Source: Deinococcus humi (GTDB lineage Bacteria > Deinococcota > Deinococci > Deinococcales > Deinococcaceae). Taken from it: a stretch of 64,000 nucleotides of DNA. How positions within the stretch are numbered: position 1 is the stretch's first letter; each line of letters opens with the position of its first letter. Shown one piece after another: positions 46,203 to 55,322 of the stretch. Below the pieces are notes generated by a model, which was not told the DNA's origin, ran no database searches, and was given only the letters and a program-made list of their open reading frames with translations. The stretch spans positions 1 through 64,000 of the forward strand of contig NZ_JACHFL010000017.1 of assembly GCF_014201875.1 (NCBI RefSeq), read 5' to 3'. A program made the position numbers and the translations under genes.

Positions 46203-47738
46203 ATGCAGACCAGACGTACGGCGCTTCTCGCAGGCCTGGCTCTCGCTCCCTCGTTGTGGCCTGGCGGCCACGCCCAGAGTGCCACTGAACTGCAGGATCT
46301 TGGCACGGCCTATGCCCTGTACGTGAGTGTGGGCTACCTGCGCGATACCTGCCTCAAGCGTGACCCAGCCAGCGCTGCAAAGGTCAAGCAGGCGTATACG
46401 ACCTGGGTAGGAACGCAGAATCTAGCCGATTTCGAAGCAAAACTGGGCCAGAAGCTCGGCAAAGAGACGCTGACACAGCTCCGCCAGGGGTTGGCGAATG
46501 ACCTCAAAGCCCTCGACGCTGCACTGCAAAAACTGGGACCTCCTGGCCAGTCATGCCCAGCAGTGGCCACCATCTTCGCGTCCGACACCTTCAACATTCG
46601 CAAGAAGATTCCCAATCTCACGACCCTCCTGGGACCAGGCAGTGGGTCGAGCACGACTGCGGCAACGGGTACAGCGGCCAAGACCTCCCCCTCCAGCAGC
46701 AACGTAGCGGTCTACAGCGTCGCGCAGCTCTCCTCGCTCATGGCGCAGACCCTCGCGCCGCTGGGCAAAGCCACGGGACGAGAGCAGGATGCTGCTGGCC
46801 TGAAGAAGTTGCAGTCGCTGGGCACGGTCATCGCCGTGAGTGGCACCACGCAGCGGTCACGTTCCATCACACAGGAGGATGACCGGCGTGCGGCGCGTTT
46901 CGACGTGTACTGCTATGACATGGCGAATGACGCCGACAACCCACCCAAGGGTCAGGTGACCGTCGCCGGGCGGGTGCGCGAGTTTGACCACGACACGGGC
47001 ATTACCCTGGAGAACTGCGTGGTCCTAAGCCCGGCACAGACGGCCCAGCTCAAGAAGTCCACCGTCGCCGTCGTGGACGCGGGCTGGCGCTTTAAGGCCC
47101 AGCCGGCGGAGAAGTTCCTGGTGGCCGCCGGACAGGGCCTGAAGGACAACGACATCCTGGGCGCGTACATGGAGCAATCCACCGGCATCGGGGTGGGCGG
47201 CATGGTCCTGACCACCTACCCAGTCTCGCTCTTTTTGAAGGATGGCACCGTCTACAATGACCCCTACTGGGCGCCGGGCAGCTTCAACTACAAACTGTCG
47301 CGTCAGCTCGAACCGCAGAAGTGGGGCAGGTGGACCCGTCAGGGCAACAACTTCGTGATCCGCTGGGGCGACGGCGGGACCGAAACCTTTGAGGTTGAGG
47401 GAGCCCCAAAACCCCTGCCGGCCGGGACCAAGCTCAGTGGCGCCTTCCAGACCATCTCGGGCGGCGGCAACACAGCGATGGGTGGCGACGTGATGGTGGC
47501 GGGCGGAGGCACCTACACCTTCCAGCCTGACGGAACCTTCAGCGGCGGCAGCTTTGGCAGTGTCAGCAGCTCGAGCGTGGTGGCGGGAAGCACGCGCAAG
47601 ACGGGCGGCACCTACGCGGTCAGCGGGTATAGCATCACCCTCAAGGGGGCGAACGGCCAGCAACAGCGTTTGTTCTTCGCGCGTTACGACCAGAACCTGC
47701 TGTACATCGGCGGCTCCACCTACATCCCCGACCGCTAA
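46203..47738 (+). CDS. Secreted protein of unknown family
   Basis: A 511-residue exported protein. It begins MQTRRTALLAGLALAPSLWP followed by GGHAQS, a signal peptide with cleavage probably after HAQ. Residues 27-140 are helical with two Cys (LRDTCLKRDP, GQSCPAVATIF). A Ser/Thr-rich linker follows (TTAATGTAAKTSPSSS). A later beta-rich part has repeated Gly-rich strands (GAFQTISGGGNTAMGGDVMV, GGTYTFQPDGTFSGGSFGSV, GGTYAVSGYSITLKGANG), resembling small lipocalin-like META/YfhG beta-barrels but not clearly any of them. TATGGT lies 5 nt before the ATG, so the gene may be leaderless. No operon partners. Confidence 0.75.
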   Translation: MQTRRTALLAGLALAPSLWPGGHAQSATELQDLGTAYALYVSVGYLRDTCLKRDPASAAKVKQAYTTWVGTQNLADFEAKLGQKLGKETLTQLRQGLANDLKALDAALQKLGPPGQSCPAVATIFASDTFNIRKKIPNLTTLLGPGSGSSTTAATGTAAKTSPSSSNVAVYSVAQLSSLMAQTLAPLGKATGREQDAAGLKKLQSLGTVIAVSGTTQRSRSITQEDDRRAARFDVYCYDMANDADNPPKGQVTVAGRVREFDHDTGITLENCVVLSPAQTAQLKKSTVAVVDAGWRFKAQPAEKFLVAAGQGLKDNDILGAYMEQSTGIGVGGMVLTTYPVSLFLKDGTVYNDPYWAPGSFNYKLSRQLEPQKWGRWTRQGNNFVIRWGDGGTETFEVEGAPKPLPAGTKLSGAFQTISGGGNTAMGGDVMVAGGGTYTFQPDGTFSGGSFGSVSSSSVVAGSTRKTGGTYAVSGYSITLKGANGQQQRLFFARYDQNLLYIGGSTYIPDR

Positions 47739-48200
47739 AAACTTGCGGCCTCAAATACGGCCTCACCTCGAAGTCTCAAAGACCTCCTTCATCCGCTGCT
47801 CCTCCACCTGCTCCTGGTCCGTCGGGCGCCCAAGCACTTGAGGTCTCAGGCACTGTTCCAGCGACCAACGGGAACCGGACCTTCTGTCACTTGGCGAGGA
47901 GGCCTGTCCAACCTCAATGCGGGCGAGCAGGTCCGTGCGGGTGAAATCCACCATGCCCATCCGCTCCACAGGCCATCGTCAAAGGCGTCGCGCATGGTCT
48001 GGCCGGTCTAGGCGTTGCTGTACTCCTGGAGGTATGGAAACGAAACCGGGGTATTGCCACCATTTTCATGCGGTCCTTCACAAACCAATCCTGAGTATGG
48101 CCGTTTGAAAGAGAAGCCCAGCATCGCTTGAGAGCGGTCCGGTGACGCTCCATCGGTCCAGTCCTCCCGTGCCGTTCTGTGCGCCGCTACAGTAGCGGAT
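47739..48200. other. Intergenic region with one weak reading frame
   Basis: The minus strand at 47969-47763 has a 68-codon frame (MERMGMVDFTRTDLLARIEV, ending EEQRMKEVFETSR) with acceptable codon use but no recognisable family; it may be a fragment. Nothing else is supported. Confidence 0.3.
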
Positions 48201-48590
48201 ATGGCCGAACTGCCCCCGCCGCGATCTTCCAACGTGCTGATCGTGGAAGACGACCCGGCCATCGGTGAGCTGCTGGAACTGGCTTCGGATACGAGTGCTT
48301 TACTGCCGTGCGCGCCCGCTCAGGCGGCGAGGCGCTGGAACAGTTCGCCCGCACTCGCCCCCGACATGATCATTCTGGATCTGGGGTTGCCGGGTCTGGA
48401 TGGCAGCGCTGTCCTGCGAGCCGTGCGCGAACGTGGCGACACGCCCGTGCTGGTCCTGACCGCCCGCGACGGCGTGGGTGAGCGGACCGCCCACTTTCAG
48501 GCCGGGGCCGACGATTACCTGGTCAAGCCCTTTGTGTTCGGGGAGCTGATGGCCCGCGTGCGGGCGATATTGCGTCATTCGCAGCCACAG
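48201..48590 (+). pseudogene. OmpR-type response regulator, receiver part only
   Basis: The plus strand reads SSNVLIVEDDPAIGELLEL, then, after a one-base shift near 48285, GYECFTAVRARSGGEALEQF in another frame. After a second shift near 48358 it returns to MIILDLGLPGLDGSAVLRAV, TPVLVLTARDGVGERTAHFQ, and AGADDYLVKPFVFGELMARV. All receiver residues survive, but the DNA-binding domain is replaced at about 48590 by an antisense antiporter fragment. Confidence 0.7.
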
Positions 48591-48893
48591 GCGAGTGGTG
48601 AGCAGAACGCCGAGCTTGGCCAGCGAAACGCTGGCCCACAGGACCGGCCGGGTGGTGTGCCACCGGGTCTCAAGGCCACCAGTAAAGAGGATGAAGGCCA
48701 GGGCGATCAGGCCCACAAGTTGGGTCAGTTCGTAGTTTGCAAATTCGATGCCACCGAGACCCTCGCTGCCCGCAATCATGCCGATCGTCAAAAACAGCAG
48801 CAGGCCGGGCAGGCCCAGACGCCCACCAACTTTGCTCGCCAGCAGGCTGAGCAGCAGAATCAGTCCTGTGTCCAAAAGAATGGGCTCCCTCAA
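48588..48893 (-). pseudogene. K+/H+ antiporter (NhaP2/CvrA-like), N-terminal fragment
   Basis: The minus strand begins at TTG 48893 and reads LILLLSLLASKVGGRLGLPG, LLLFLTIGMIAGSEGLGGIE, then VGLIALAFILFTGGLETRW, the first three membrane helices of a CPA1-type potassium/proton antiporter. It is cut at about 48590 where it meets the response-regulator fragment. Only about 100 of an expected 490-560 residues remain. Confidence 0.7.
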
Positions 48894-48990
48894 AAACCGT
48901 CAAGGGTGTCAACAAAAACGAGCGTTTAAAAGTCGGTTGAGAAGGTGGCTGGCGATTGATCCGCGGCCCTGAGGCATGGATGATTGAGTG

Positions 48991-49295
48991 TCAGGGTGTG
49001 TGCTGGGATTCCGGTGGAAATTCCCAGTCCATAAACGCTTGCAGGGCGTCCCGGAACGCCGGGCCTTCCAGAGGGAGATTGGCGGCCTGGGCAGCGTCCC
49101 GAATGGCCGCAGGCGGATCAAGATCCACCCAGCTATGGCGGGTTACGCTTGTGTCGGTGGCGGCGGTCTTTGAGGAGGGCGGCGCTTCTGCGGGACCTGG
49201 GAGATCTACACCGAGCCCGTGCCAGCCGCAGGAACGTCCGGTTCCCAGATGAAGCGCGTCAGGGCTGCAGGACCGCCAGGTGTGAGGTGGCTCAT
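48991..49295 (-). pseudogene. Frameshifted small protein of unknown function
   Basis: Minus-strand frame 1 from ATG 49295 reads MSHLTPGGPAALTRFIWEPD then VPAAGTGSV and a stop. A second frame continues SVTRHSWVDLDPPAAIRDAA, QAANLPLEGPAFRDALQAFM, DWEFPPESQHTP and TGA at 48993-48991. GGTGGTGAC precedes the start. Together they would give a protein of about 100 residues. Codon use is gene-like in both parts. Family not recognised. Confidence 0.5.
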
Positions 49296-49443
49296 CTTGT
49301 CACCACCCTTGTACAGAGGCTTTGTGGAAGCAGGTTGAGAATCATATTCCGGTGGAACTCGAGTCGGCCCACAGCCCGCGGAGACCCGTGAACTCTAAAG
49401 AAGCAGAAAAGTTGTCCACCACGGCCAGCTTCCCTTCAGGCAT

Positions 49444-50433
49444 ATGAATAGGTCACTTATGGCAGATCCCTTCGCTTCCCCCGGCGCTGCGAGTTCCCCT
49501 GATCCCCTCTCCGCCCTGGCAGGCAAGCGGGTGCTGCTGGTCTTCAATCCCAAAAGTGGCCAGGGAGAAAGTACCCTCCCCGATTTCGTCAGCCTGGTCC
49601 GGGGGGCCGGAGCGGACGTCACTGAGCGTGAACTGGTCAAGGACACGCCGATGAGTCAATACGTTGCCGATCTGGAGAACTTCAATCTTCTGGTCGGAGC
49701 AGGTGGTGACGGTACGGTGAGCAGTCTGGCCTACGCTGCGCGGTATACGGACGTGCCCATTCTCGCCTACCCGGCGGGCACCGCCAACCTGATTGCCAGG
49801 AACCTGAATCTGCCGAACAACCCTGCCGAACTGGCGGCCGTTCTGGCGGCTGGCCAGAGCGTGCGGGTGGATCTGGGCGAGATTGAGGTCAGGGGCGAAA
49901 AGAGCGGCTTTGCCATGCTTGCGGGCGCGGGCGCGGATGCAGCGATGATCCGCGATTCCGAAGACCTCAAGGAGAAATACGGTGAACTCGCCTACGTCAT
50001 GAGCGCGATGCGCCAGGTCAATCCGAAGAAGACCACCTTTCACCTCGTCATTGATGGCGAGCTCCGCTCATTTGAGGGCATCGGGGTGATGGTTGCGAAC
50101 TTCGGTATGGCCAATTACCGCCTGCCGATCACGTCGGACATCAGTCCCAGTGACGGCAAGCTCACAGTGGTGCTGATCAAGGCCGGGAACATTCTGCGCC
50201 TAGTGCCCAACATCATTGACTCCGTTCGGGCCAAGCTGAATCTCGGAGATCCCATGTTCAGCGGGAACCTGGAGACCCTGGAGGCCAAGACGGTGACAGT
50301 CGGGGCTGACGATCCTTTTCCCCTGCAATACGACGGTGAGCTGCACGTCGAGACGACACCCTTCACAGCGAGCATCGTGCCGGGTGCCGTCCGCTTCCTG
50401 ACACCGGTCAGGAAAGCGGATCTGGACACTTGA
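49444..50433 (+). CDS. Diacylglycerol/lipid kinase-family protein
   Basis: A 329-residue member of the DAGK catalytic family: [40 protein letters not shown] (the GGDGT phosphate-binding loop), [20 protein letters not shown] (the GTxN motif), [20 protein letters not shown], and a C-terminal beta sandwich ([20 protein letters not shown] with the family's DGE). Likely reaction: ATP-dependent phosphorylation of diacylglycerol, sphingosine-like base or a related lipid at the membrane. The start is uncertain: ATG 49444 or ATG 49459, neither with a strong Shine-Dalgarno. Confidence 0.88.
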   Translation: MNRSLMADPFASPGAASSPDPLSALAGKRVLLVFNPKSGQGESTLPDFVSLVRGAGADVTERELVKDTPMSQYVADLENFNLLVGAGGDGTVSSLAYAARYTDVPILAYPAGTANLIARNLNLPNNPAELAAVLAAGQSVRVDLGEIEVRGEKSGFAMLAGAGADAAMIRDSEDLKEKYGELAYVMSAMRQVNPKKTTFHLVIDGELRSFEGIGVMVANFGMANYRLPITSDISPSDGKLTVVLIKAGNILRLVPNIIDSVRAKLNLGDPMFSGNLETLEAKTVTVGADDPFPLQYDGELHVETTPFTASIVPGAVRFLTPVRKADLDT

Positions 50434-51224
50434 GCTGCCCTGAGGACACGCTGAATCACCGCAGCTGGGCACTGGTGTGCTGACGCGGTATGGCCCACAG
50501 CCGCACGCCCCGGCGGTGGTCGCATTCTTGCTGCTCTGGACTGTCTGGCGTACGGCTTAGCGGCCTCATTCGAGTCCAGCTCCAGGGTCAGTGCAGGTGT
50601 GAGAACCAGCGTCGGTGACAAGAACGTGCCAGCCAATCCAGGGCACACCCTGATCGCGTGGGTCCCGCCGTGCCCCCAGCCCATGGCAACAGAAGCCTCA
50701 GCGCCGGCGCACGATGGGGCGTGTTCATCAGGCGACTTGTGGCCAGGGTTCATCCGGTCAGCGCCACTGTGGGGGACAGCCTATGCCCGATCTCTGCCTG
50801 AGGAGTGGGCAGGCATTTCAGGACCTTACGAGCGCCCTGGAGCAGGCAAGAATTCTCCGGTGGGTCGCCTCATTCCCGAAGCGGCACGCCTTCAATGGGC
50901 TGTCGGTAGATCCCCGCGACTGCCCTGGCCTCACTGCCGCCGCTGATCGCCTACAGCGCGAACGAGATCTGAAGAATTCCCGCAATGCCCGGCTGGAGTC
51001 ACTCTTTCCTGCAGATCGTGCAGGAAAGAGCCACGGCGGCGCTGGCAAGTGCCCAGGCCTGGTATCAGGTCATCCTGAGGGAGGCGCACGCACTGGTGGA
51101 CCAGGTGCAGGTGGTCACCGACAAGCCAACCTGCCAGCCTGAGTCACAACCAAAAGGGCACTGCCACCCATGCCTGAGTCAGGAGCCGTGCCCGCCACGT
51201 CGCTGCAGTGCCGCACGGTTGGCC
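50434..51224. other. Long region without a supported gene
   Basis: About 790 bp. One hairpin is clear: CTCTTTCCTGCA (51002-51013) with TGCAGGAAAGAG (51019-51030), a 12-bp perfect stem with a 5-nt loop. The frames around it (for example ERATAALASAQAWYQVILRE) look partly gene-like but match nothing I know. Confidence 0.4.
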
Positions 51225-51253
51225 AGAAAAAAGCCCCAGTGTGCTGCTGGGGC
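51225..51253 (-). terminator. Factor-independent terminator
   Basis: On the minus strand GCCCCAG (51253-51247), loop, CTGGGGC (51239-51233), then TTTTTT and CT. It lies 190 nt past the small unknown gene at 51445. Confidence 0.8.
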
Positions 51254-51444
51254 GGAACATCCGGCTTCACCTGGCCGGGCTGATGCTTTTTGAGCTGGCG
51301 CCATTTTGCCCTGGAGCTCTCTGAGCAGCCTGAGCCTGACGTGGAGGAAGCTTCATGGCTTCTGCCTGAAGCAGCCAACTAAAGTGCGTATTTTACCGTT
51401 CTGGAAGGCTCGCAGACACACTATTCCATTCGACTCTGGAAGGC

Positions 51445-51876
51445 CTACTCAGGTCTTCGAGCGTGCTTCAAGAGACGCTTGGCCCGCTGCCGATGGCGCT
51501 GTGTCCGGCCGTCAACGGCCGTCACCTCCAAGGCGCTCATGACCTGAGGGGCGCACTGTAACGTTTCAACCCAGGTGAGGGCGAGCCCCTGCCAACGTTC
51601 ACTCGGCCATTCCAGGCCAAGGCGGAGAATGATGGGTAAGGGAAAGGTCCCGGCGAATTGTCCATTGAGTCCCTGGGCTTGCAGGAGGCTCCTGAGCTCG
51701 TGGTCAAAATCGGCTGGAACCCGTTCCAGGAGAACGACTAGCCCAGGCGCAACATACTCTGGGAGGGGCACAGGTGTGCCGTCCCGAGCTTTGACCGCCC
51801 AGAGGTTGCCTCGAAGCCCAACAGCGTACCCACCCAACGTCAACAGCTCATGGAAGGGCAGCTCTTGGGGCGCCAT
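51445..51876 (-). CDS. Unknown protein, 143 residues
   Basis: Not recognised. It reads MAPQELPFHELLTLGGYAVG, then LWAVKARDGTPVPLPEYVAP, LVVLLERVPADFDHELRSLL and FAGTFPLPIILRLGLEWPSE, a soluble mixed alpha/beta protein ending in a basic tail (RTQRHRQRAKRLLKHARRPE) that could contact nucleic acid. TACTCT lies 6 nt before the ATG at 51876, the leaderless pattern, and a strong terminator follows, so the gene is probably real. An IS5-family remnant lies upstream. Confidence 0.6.
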   Translation of the reverse strand: MAPQELPFHELLTLGGYAVGLRGNLWAVKARDGTPVPLPEYVAPGLVVLLERVPADFDHELRSLLQAQGLNGQFAGTFPLPIILRLGLEWPSERWQGLALTWVETLQCAPQVMSALEVTAVDGRTQRHRQRAKRLLKHARRPE

Positions 51877-51892
51877 CGTTCAAGAGTAGCTC

Positions 51893-52060
51893 ACCCCTTT
51901 TGGAGGACCGCGAACCAAGCGGCGCAGCGTCGGTCGAATCGTGGCCAGGGACATCAGCATTTCGGGCGTTTCGGGCAACGCTTCGTCGTCCTTCGACAGA
52001 CGGCTACATTGACCCAGCCAAGCGAAGGTCCGCTTCTCAATTCAGCGGTGGGGCAAGACG
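51893..52060 (-). mobile_element. IS5-family transposase C-terminal remnant
   Basis: The minus strand reads EKRTFAWLGQCSRLSKDDEA, then LPETPEMLMSLATIRPTLRR, the conserved C-terminus (R-W-x-x-E-R-T-F-A-W-L, then ALPETSE-like) of IS5/IS427-group transposases. The preceding Trp codon has become TGA. Only about 50 codons remain. Confidence 0.65.
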
Positions 52061-52134
52061 TTTCACGTCTTGCTGAGGTCCAGGCCCTCGTCGAGGTTCA
52101 GTGGCCAGAACTCGGACAGCCGGCTACGCCAGCG

Positions 52135-52866
52135 TCACGCACTGCTGCCCTCACGCGTTGGATTCAGCCATTCGCCCAGTGCCTGGAGATTTTCCTGAGC
52201 GCGGATGAGATGTCGTTGCACCGCCTCCTGCGTGGCGACGGGGTCGCGCCGCTTCAGGCCATCGAAGATGGCCCAGTGAAAGACTTGCGCCTGCTGCGCC
52301 GCGCCGGGTTTGAGAATGGTCTGCTGAAACCCCACTTTCAGTAGGTCGTGGACCGGTTCCAGCAGTTTGGCCAGAATCGCGTTCTTGCCCCCTTGAATCA
52401 GGGTCACGTGAAATTCTGCGTCCAGCTCGGAAAATCGGTCCGGGTCATCCAGGTATTGGTCCATGGTGCGGAGCAGGTTTTCCATATGACCCAGGTCGCG
52501 GTCAGTCATGCGGGTGGCGGCCAATCCGGCCAACTTGACCTCAAAGACCATACGCGCTTCAAGAAGTTCGGCCTGTACGGTATAGAACGACGAGCCGTTG
52601 CCAAGATGCATGAGGACCTGCGGATCCATAGGATTCCAGCGGTGGGCAGGATTGACGGTGGTCCCACGCCCCTGCTGAATCTCAATCAATCCCTTTTCGG
52701 CCAGGACTTTCATGGCCTCCCGGATCACCACGCGGCTGACGTCAAATTCTTCGGCCAATTCCGTTTCTTTCGGAAGACGCGACAGCGGCGAAACGTGTCC
52801 GGTCACGATCCGGCGCGTCAGTTCCGACTGAACCAGATGGCGGCGACTGATGCTTTTGGTGGTCAC
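52135..52866 (-). CDS. GntR/FadR-family (FCD) regulator of the carbohydrate operon
   Basis: A 243-residue GntR protein. The winged helix (1-70) reads LVQSELTRRIVTGHVSPLSR, LPKETELAEEFDVSRVVIRE and AMKVLAEKGLIEIQQGRGTT. An FCD ligand domain (about 90-230) includes VQAELLEARMVFEVKLAGLA, DAEFHVTLIQGGKNAILAKL and IFDGLKRRDPVATQEAVQRH, with Asp and His residues placed as in metal-binding FCD sensors. It is divergent from the transport and catabolism genes. ATAGGT-ATG-ACCTAT between them is a FadR-type operator. It starts at GTG 52866, 6 nt after TAATCT. Its effector is probably the sugar acid or sugar phosphate made by the pathway. Confidence 0.9.
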   Translation of the reverse strand: MTTKSISRRHLVQSELTRRIVTGHVSPLSRLPKETELAEEFDVSRVVIREAMKVLAEKGLIEIQQGRGTTVNPAHRWNPMDPQVLMHLGNGSSFYTVQAELLEARMVFEVKLAGLAATRMTDRDLGHMENLLRTMDQYLDDPDRFSELDAEFHVTLIQGGKNAILAKLLEPVHDLLKVGFQQTILKPGAAQQAQVFHWAIFDGLKRRDPVATQEAVQRHLIRAQENLQALGEWLNPTREGSSA

Positions 52867-52878
52867 GTCTCCAGATTA

Positions 52879-52918
52879 ATCCATCCGTGGGTGTTTTGTC
52901 GATATAGGTATGACCTAT
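52879..52918 (-). promoter_or_regulatory. GntR gene promoter and FadR-type operator
   Basis: On the minus strand TCGACA (52902-52897) and TAATCT are 18 bp apart, ahead of GTG 52866. The perfect inverted repeat ATAGGT-ATG-ACCTAT (52904-52918), containing the GGT-N3-ACC core of FadR-subfamily sites, abuts the -35 and lies about 80 bp upstream of the operon's -35. Confidence 0.7.
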
Positions 52919-52996
52919 TGGGAATCCGGCCTCATCCAGACAACGACGCGAATTCGCTGTCTTTCACAAAGTTTTCCAAAAAACCAGCGCGTAAAT

Positions 52997-53025
52997 TTGA
53001 CAAAACTTGGTCTTTCCCGTATACA
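52997..53025 (+). promoter_or_regulatory. Main promoter of the carbohydrate operon
   Basis: TTGACA (52997-53002), 17-bp spacer, TATACA (53020-53025): near-consensus and the best promoter in the window. The leader to ATG 53126 is about 95 nt and ends with a CTGGAGG Shine-Dalgarno. Confidence 0.8.
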
Positions 53026-53125
53026 AAGATAGTACGTTTAATTCCTAGCCGCCTGTACTGTCGGTGCTGGACTGTGACGGCCCGCAGCGGGCCGTCCAGA
53101 CCCCTTTCTGTTCCTGGAGGTCTTT

Positions 53126-54406
53126 ATGTCGCGTTCTTTTCTGTCTTTGACCACTGCCCTGACGCTCTGCGGCTCAGGCGTCCTTGCCACTGCCCATGCT
53201 CAGGCCTTTAACTGGCAGGCTCAGAAAGGTAAGACCATTGCTGTCAGTGTGGTCAAAAGCCCCTGGTCCGACATCTTGCAAGACCGCGTGCAGGAATTCG
53301 AGAAACTCAGTGGGATCAAGGTCAATCTGAGTGTGCTGCCCGAGCAACAGGCCCGGCAGAAACTGGCCATTGACTTTGCGTCAGGCGGCCGGACCGTCGA
53401 CGTGTTCGACTCAAGCCTGACCGTCGAAAAGGCCCGTTTTGCTCAGGCCGGCTGGTACGAACCGCTCAACAAGTACATGGTCGAGGGTAAACTCGACCCC
53501 ACCTACCGCTTCGATGACTTCTTCACCTCCGCCCGCACGGCTGTGAAAACCACGGATGGCCGTATTATCGGCCTGCCCTGGAAAGCAGATGTGCAGGTGC
53601 TGTACTACCGCAAGGATCTCTTCGCGCAGGCTGGCCTCAAGGTGCCTACCACACTTGATGAGCTCGAAGCCGCCGCCGCGAAATTGCATGTGCCCGGCAA
53701 GATGTATGGCTACGCCGCACGTGGGCTGAAAAACGCCAACGCCTACACTTATGCGTTCCCACTCCAGGCTTTTGGCGGGAAGTGGGTAGACAGCAAGGGC
53801 AACTCCACAGTCAACAGCGCACAGGGGGTCAAGGCGCTGAACTGGTACAGCGCCATGCTGAAAAAGTACGCTCCACCCAGCGTGGTCAGCTACAACTGGA
53901 GCGAAGTGCTGGGGCTTTTCCAGCAAGAGCAACTGGCCATGTTCAATGACGGGATTGGCTTTGCGGTTCAGCTGGAGGACAAAACCAAATCGAAGGTTGC
54001 CGGAAAGGTGGGCTACGCCGTGCTGCCTGGGCGCCTGGCCCCGGCCACCTACAACGCCCTGGCCATGTCCTCGCGCAGCGGCAACAAGGACGCAGCCTTC
54101 CTGTTTATGCAGTGGGCCACCAACCGCGCCTTTGACAAGAATCTGGTGGAAAACGGCGTGACCTCACCGCGCCAGTCGAGCTGGACTGCCGCCAGCAACA
54201 AGCCGCTGGAGACCATTCCCTGGGCCAAAACCTATTTCGACGCCCTGAAGGTGGCCAAACCTGCGTTCCCGGAAGTTCCACCGGTTCAGGAGATGCGAGA
54301 TACCGTTGGCATCGCCATCGTCCAGTCCATCCAGGGCACAGCCTCCAAGCCGGCGCTGGACCAGGCCAACCGGGACTTCCAGACCGCGCTGGATAGCGCC
54401 AAGTAA
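53126..54406 (+). CDS. ABC sugar transporter, extracellular binding protein
   Basis: A 426-residue family-1 solute-binding protein. The signal peptide is MSRSFLSLTTALTLCGSGVL plus ATAHAQA, with probable cleavage after AHA-QA. The mature part has KTIAVSVVKSPWSDILQDRV, FASGGRTVDVFDSSLTVEKA, GLPWKADVQVLYYRKDLFAQ (the typical hinge segment), LFQQEQLAMFNDGIGFAVQL and a C-terminal helical tail. Family 1 proteins bind oligo- or monosaccharides and deliver them to two-permease CUT1 importers, encoded directly downstream. First gene of the operon. The ligand cannot be deduced from sequence. Confidence 0.92.
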   Translation: MSRSFLSLTTALTLCGSGVLATAHAQAFNWQAQKGKTIAVSVVKSPWSDILQDRVQEFEKLSGIKVNLSVLPEQQARQKLAIDFASGGRTVDVFDSSLTVEKARFAQAGWYEPLNKYMVEGKLDPTYRFDDFFTSARTAVKTTDGRIIGLPWKADVQVLYYRKDLFAQAGLKVPTTLDELEAAAAKLHVPGKMYGYAARGLKNANAYTYAFPLQAFGGKWVDSKGNSTVNSAQGVKALNWYSAMLKKYAPPSVVSYNWSEVLGLFQQEQLAMFNDGIGFAVQLEDKTKSKVAGKVGYAVLPGRLAPATYNALAMSSRSGNKDAAFLFMQWATNRAFDKNLVENGVTSPRQSSWTAASNKPLETIPWAKTYFDALKVAKPAFPEVPPVQEMRDTVGIAIVQSIQGTASKPALDQANRDFQTALDSAK

Positions 54407-54410
54407 TGAG

Positions 54411-55322
54411 ATGACCACCTCGCCGTTGCCTGGCACGTCCCTCCGGCGCCTGAGGCGCCGACCGGCCGCACCGCTCCTGTTTGTCCTCCCCGCCCTGCTG
54501 TTGACGGTCCTGGTCATTGCCTTTCCACTGGGCTACACCTTGTACCAGTCGATGACTAATTGGGTCATCACCAGCCCCAATCCTCCGAAATTTATCGGAC
54601 TGGCCAATTACGCGGAGTTGCTGCGAGACCAGCGCGCGCTGCAGTCTCTGGGGCGGACCGTACTGATCACAGTCTGCTCGGTCGGCCTGCAGATGGTCCT
54701 TGGGGTGGCGATGGCGCTGGTGATGAACAAGCATTTCTTCGGGCGCGGCCTGTTCCGGACCATGGCCCTGTTCCCGGTGGTGGCCACGCCCGTCGCCATC
54801 TCCTTGATTTTCGTCACGATGATGAACCCTCAAACCGGTGTCCTGAACCACTTTCTGACGTCCGTGGGGCTGAATGCCCAGCAGTGGATCTACGCCGAGA
54901 AAAGCGTGCTGCCTGCACTGATCCTGGTGGACACCTGGCAGTGGACCCCTTTCGTGATGCTGATCGCCCTGGCTGGCCTGGCCACCCTGCCCACCGAACC
55001 CTACGAGGCGGCCAAGATCGATGGTGCCAATGCCTGGCAGACCTTCTGGGGGATCACGCTCCCCATGTTGATGCCCTCACTGTTCGTGGCCCTGCTGTTC
55101 CGCGCCATCGATACGCTGAAACTGTTCGACACCATTTACGCGATGACCCAGGGTGGACCTGGAACGGCATCCGAGACCATCAACCTCTACCTGTATACCC
55201 TGAGCTTTAACTACTTCCGCATGGGGTACGCATCGAGTATGGTCATCGCGCTGCTGGTGCTGGTGCTGGGCATTACCCTGCTGCTGATCCGCGCACGGAA
55301 ACTCGCGGAGGACCGCTCATGA
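54411..55322 (+). CDS. ABC sugar transporter permease 1 (MalF/UgpA-like)
   Basis: A 303-residue inner membrane protein with about six helices: APLLFVLPALLLTVLVIAFP, LITVCSVGLQMVLGVAMALV, and so on. The cytoplasmic EAA loop reads EAAKIDGANAWQTFWGITLP, the contact for the ABC ATPase. The long periplasmic loop and AYLFxxLP-like start are typical of the MalF/UgpA branch of CUT1. The start at 54411, 4 nt after the binding protein stop, gives the normal family length. It overlaps permease 2 by 4 nt. Confidence 0.92.
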   Translation: MTTSPLPGTSLRRLRRRPAAPLLFVLPALLLTVLVIAFPLGYTLYQSMTNWVITSPNPPKFIGLANYAELLRDQRALQSLGRTVLITVCSVGLQMVLGVAMALVMNKHFFGRGLFRTMALFPVVATPVAISLIFVTMMNPQTGVLNHFLTSVGLNAQQWIYAEKSVLPALILVDTWQWTPFVMLIALAGLATLPTEPYEAAKIDGANAWQTFWGITLPMLMPSLFVALLFRAIDTLKLFDTIYAMTQGGPGTASETINLYLYTLSFNYFRMGYASSMVIALLVLVLGITLLLIRARKLAEDRS

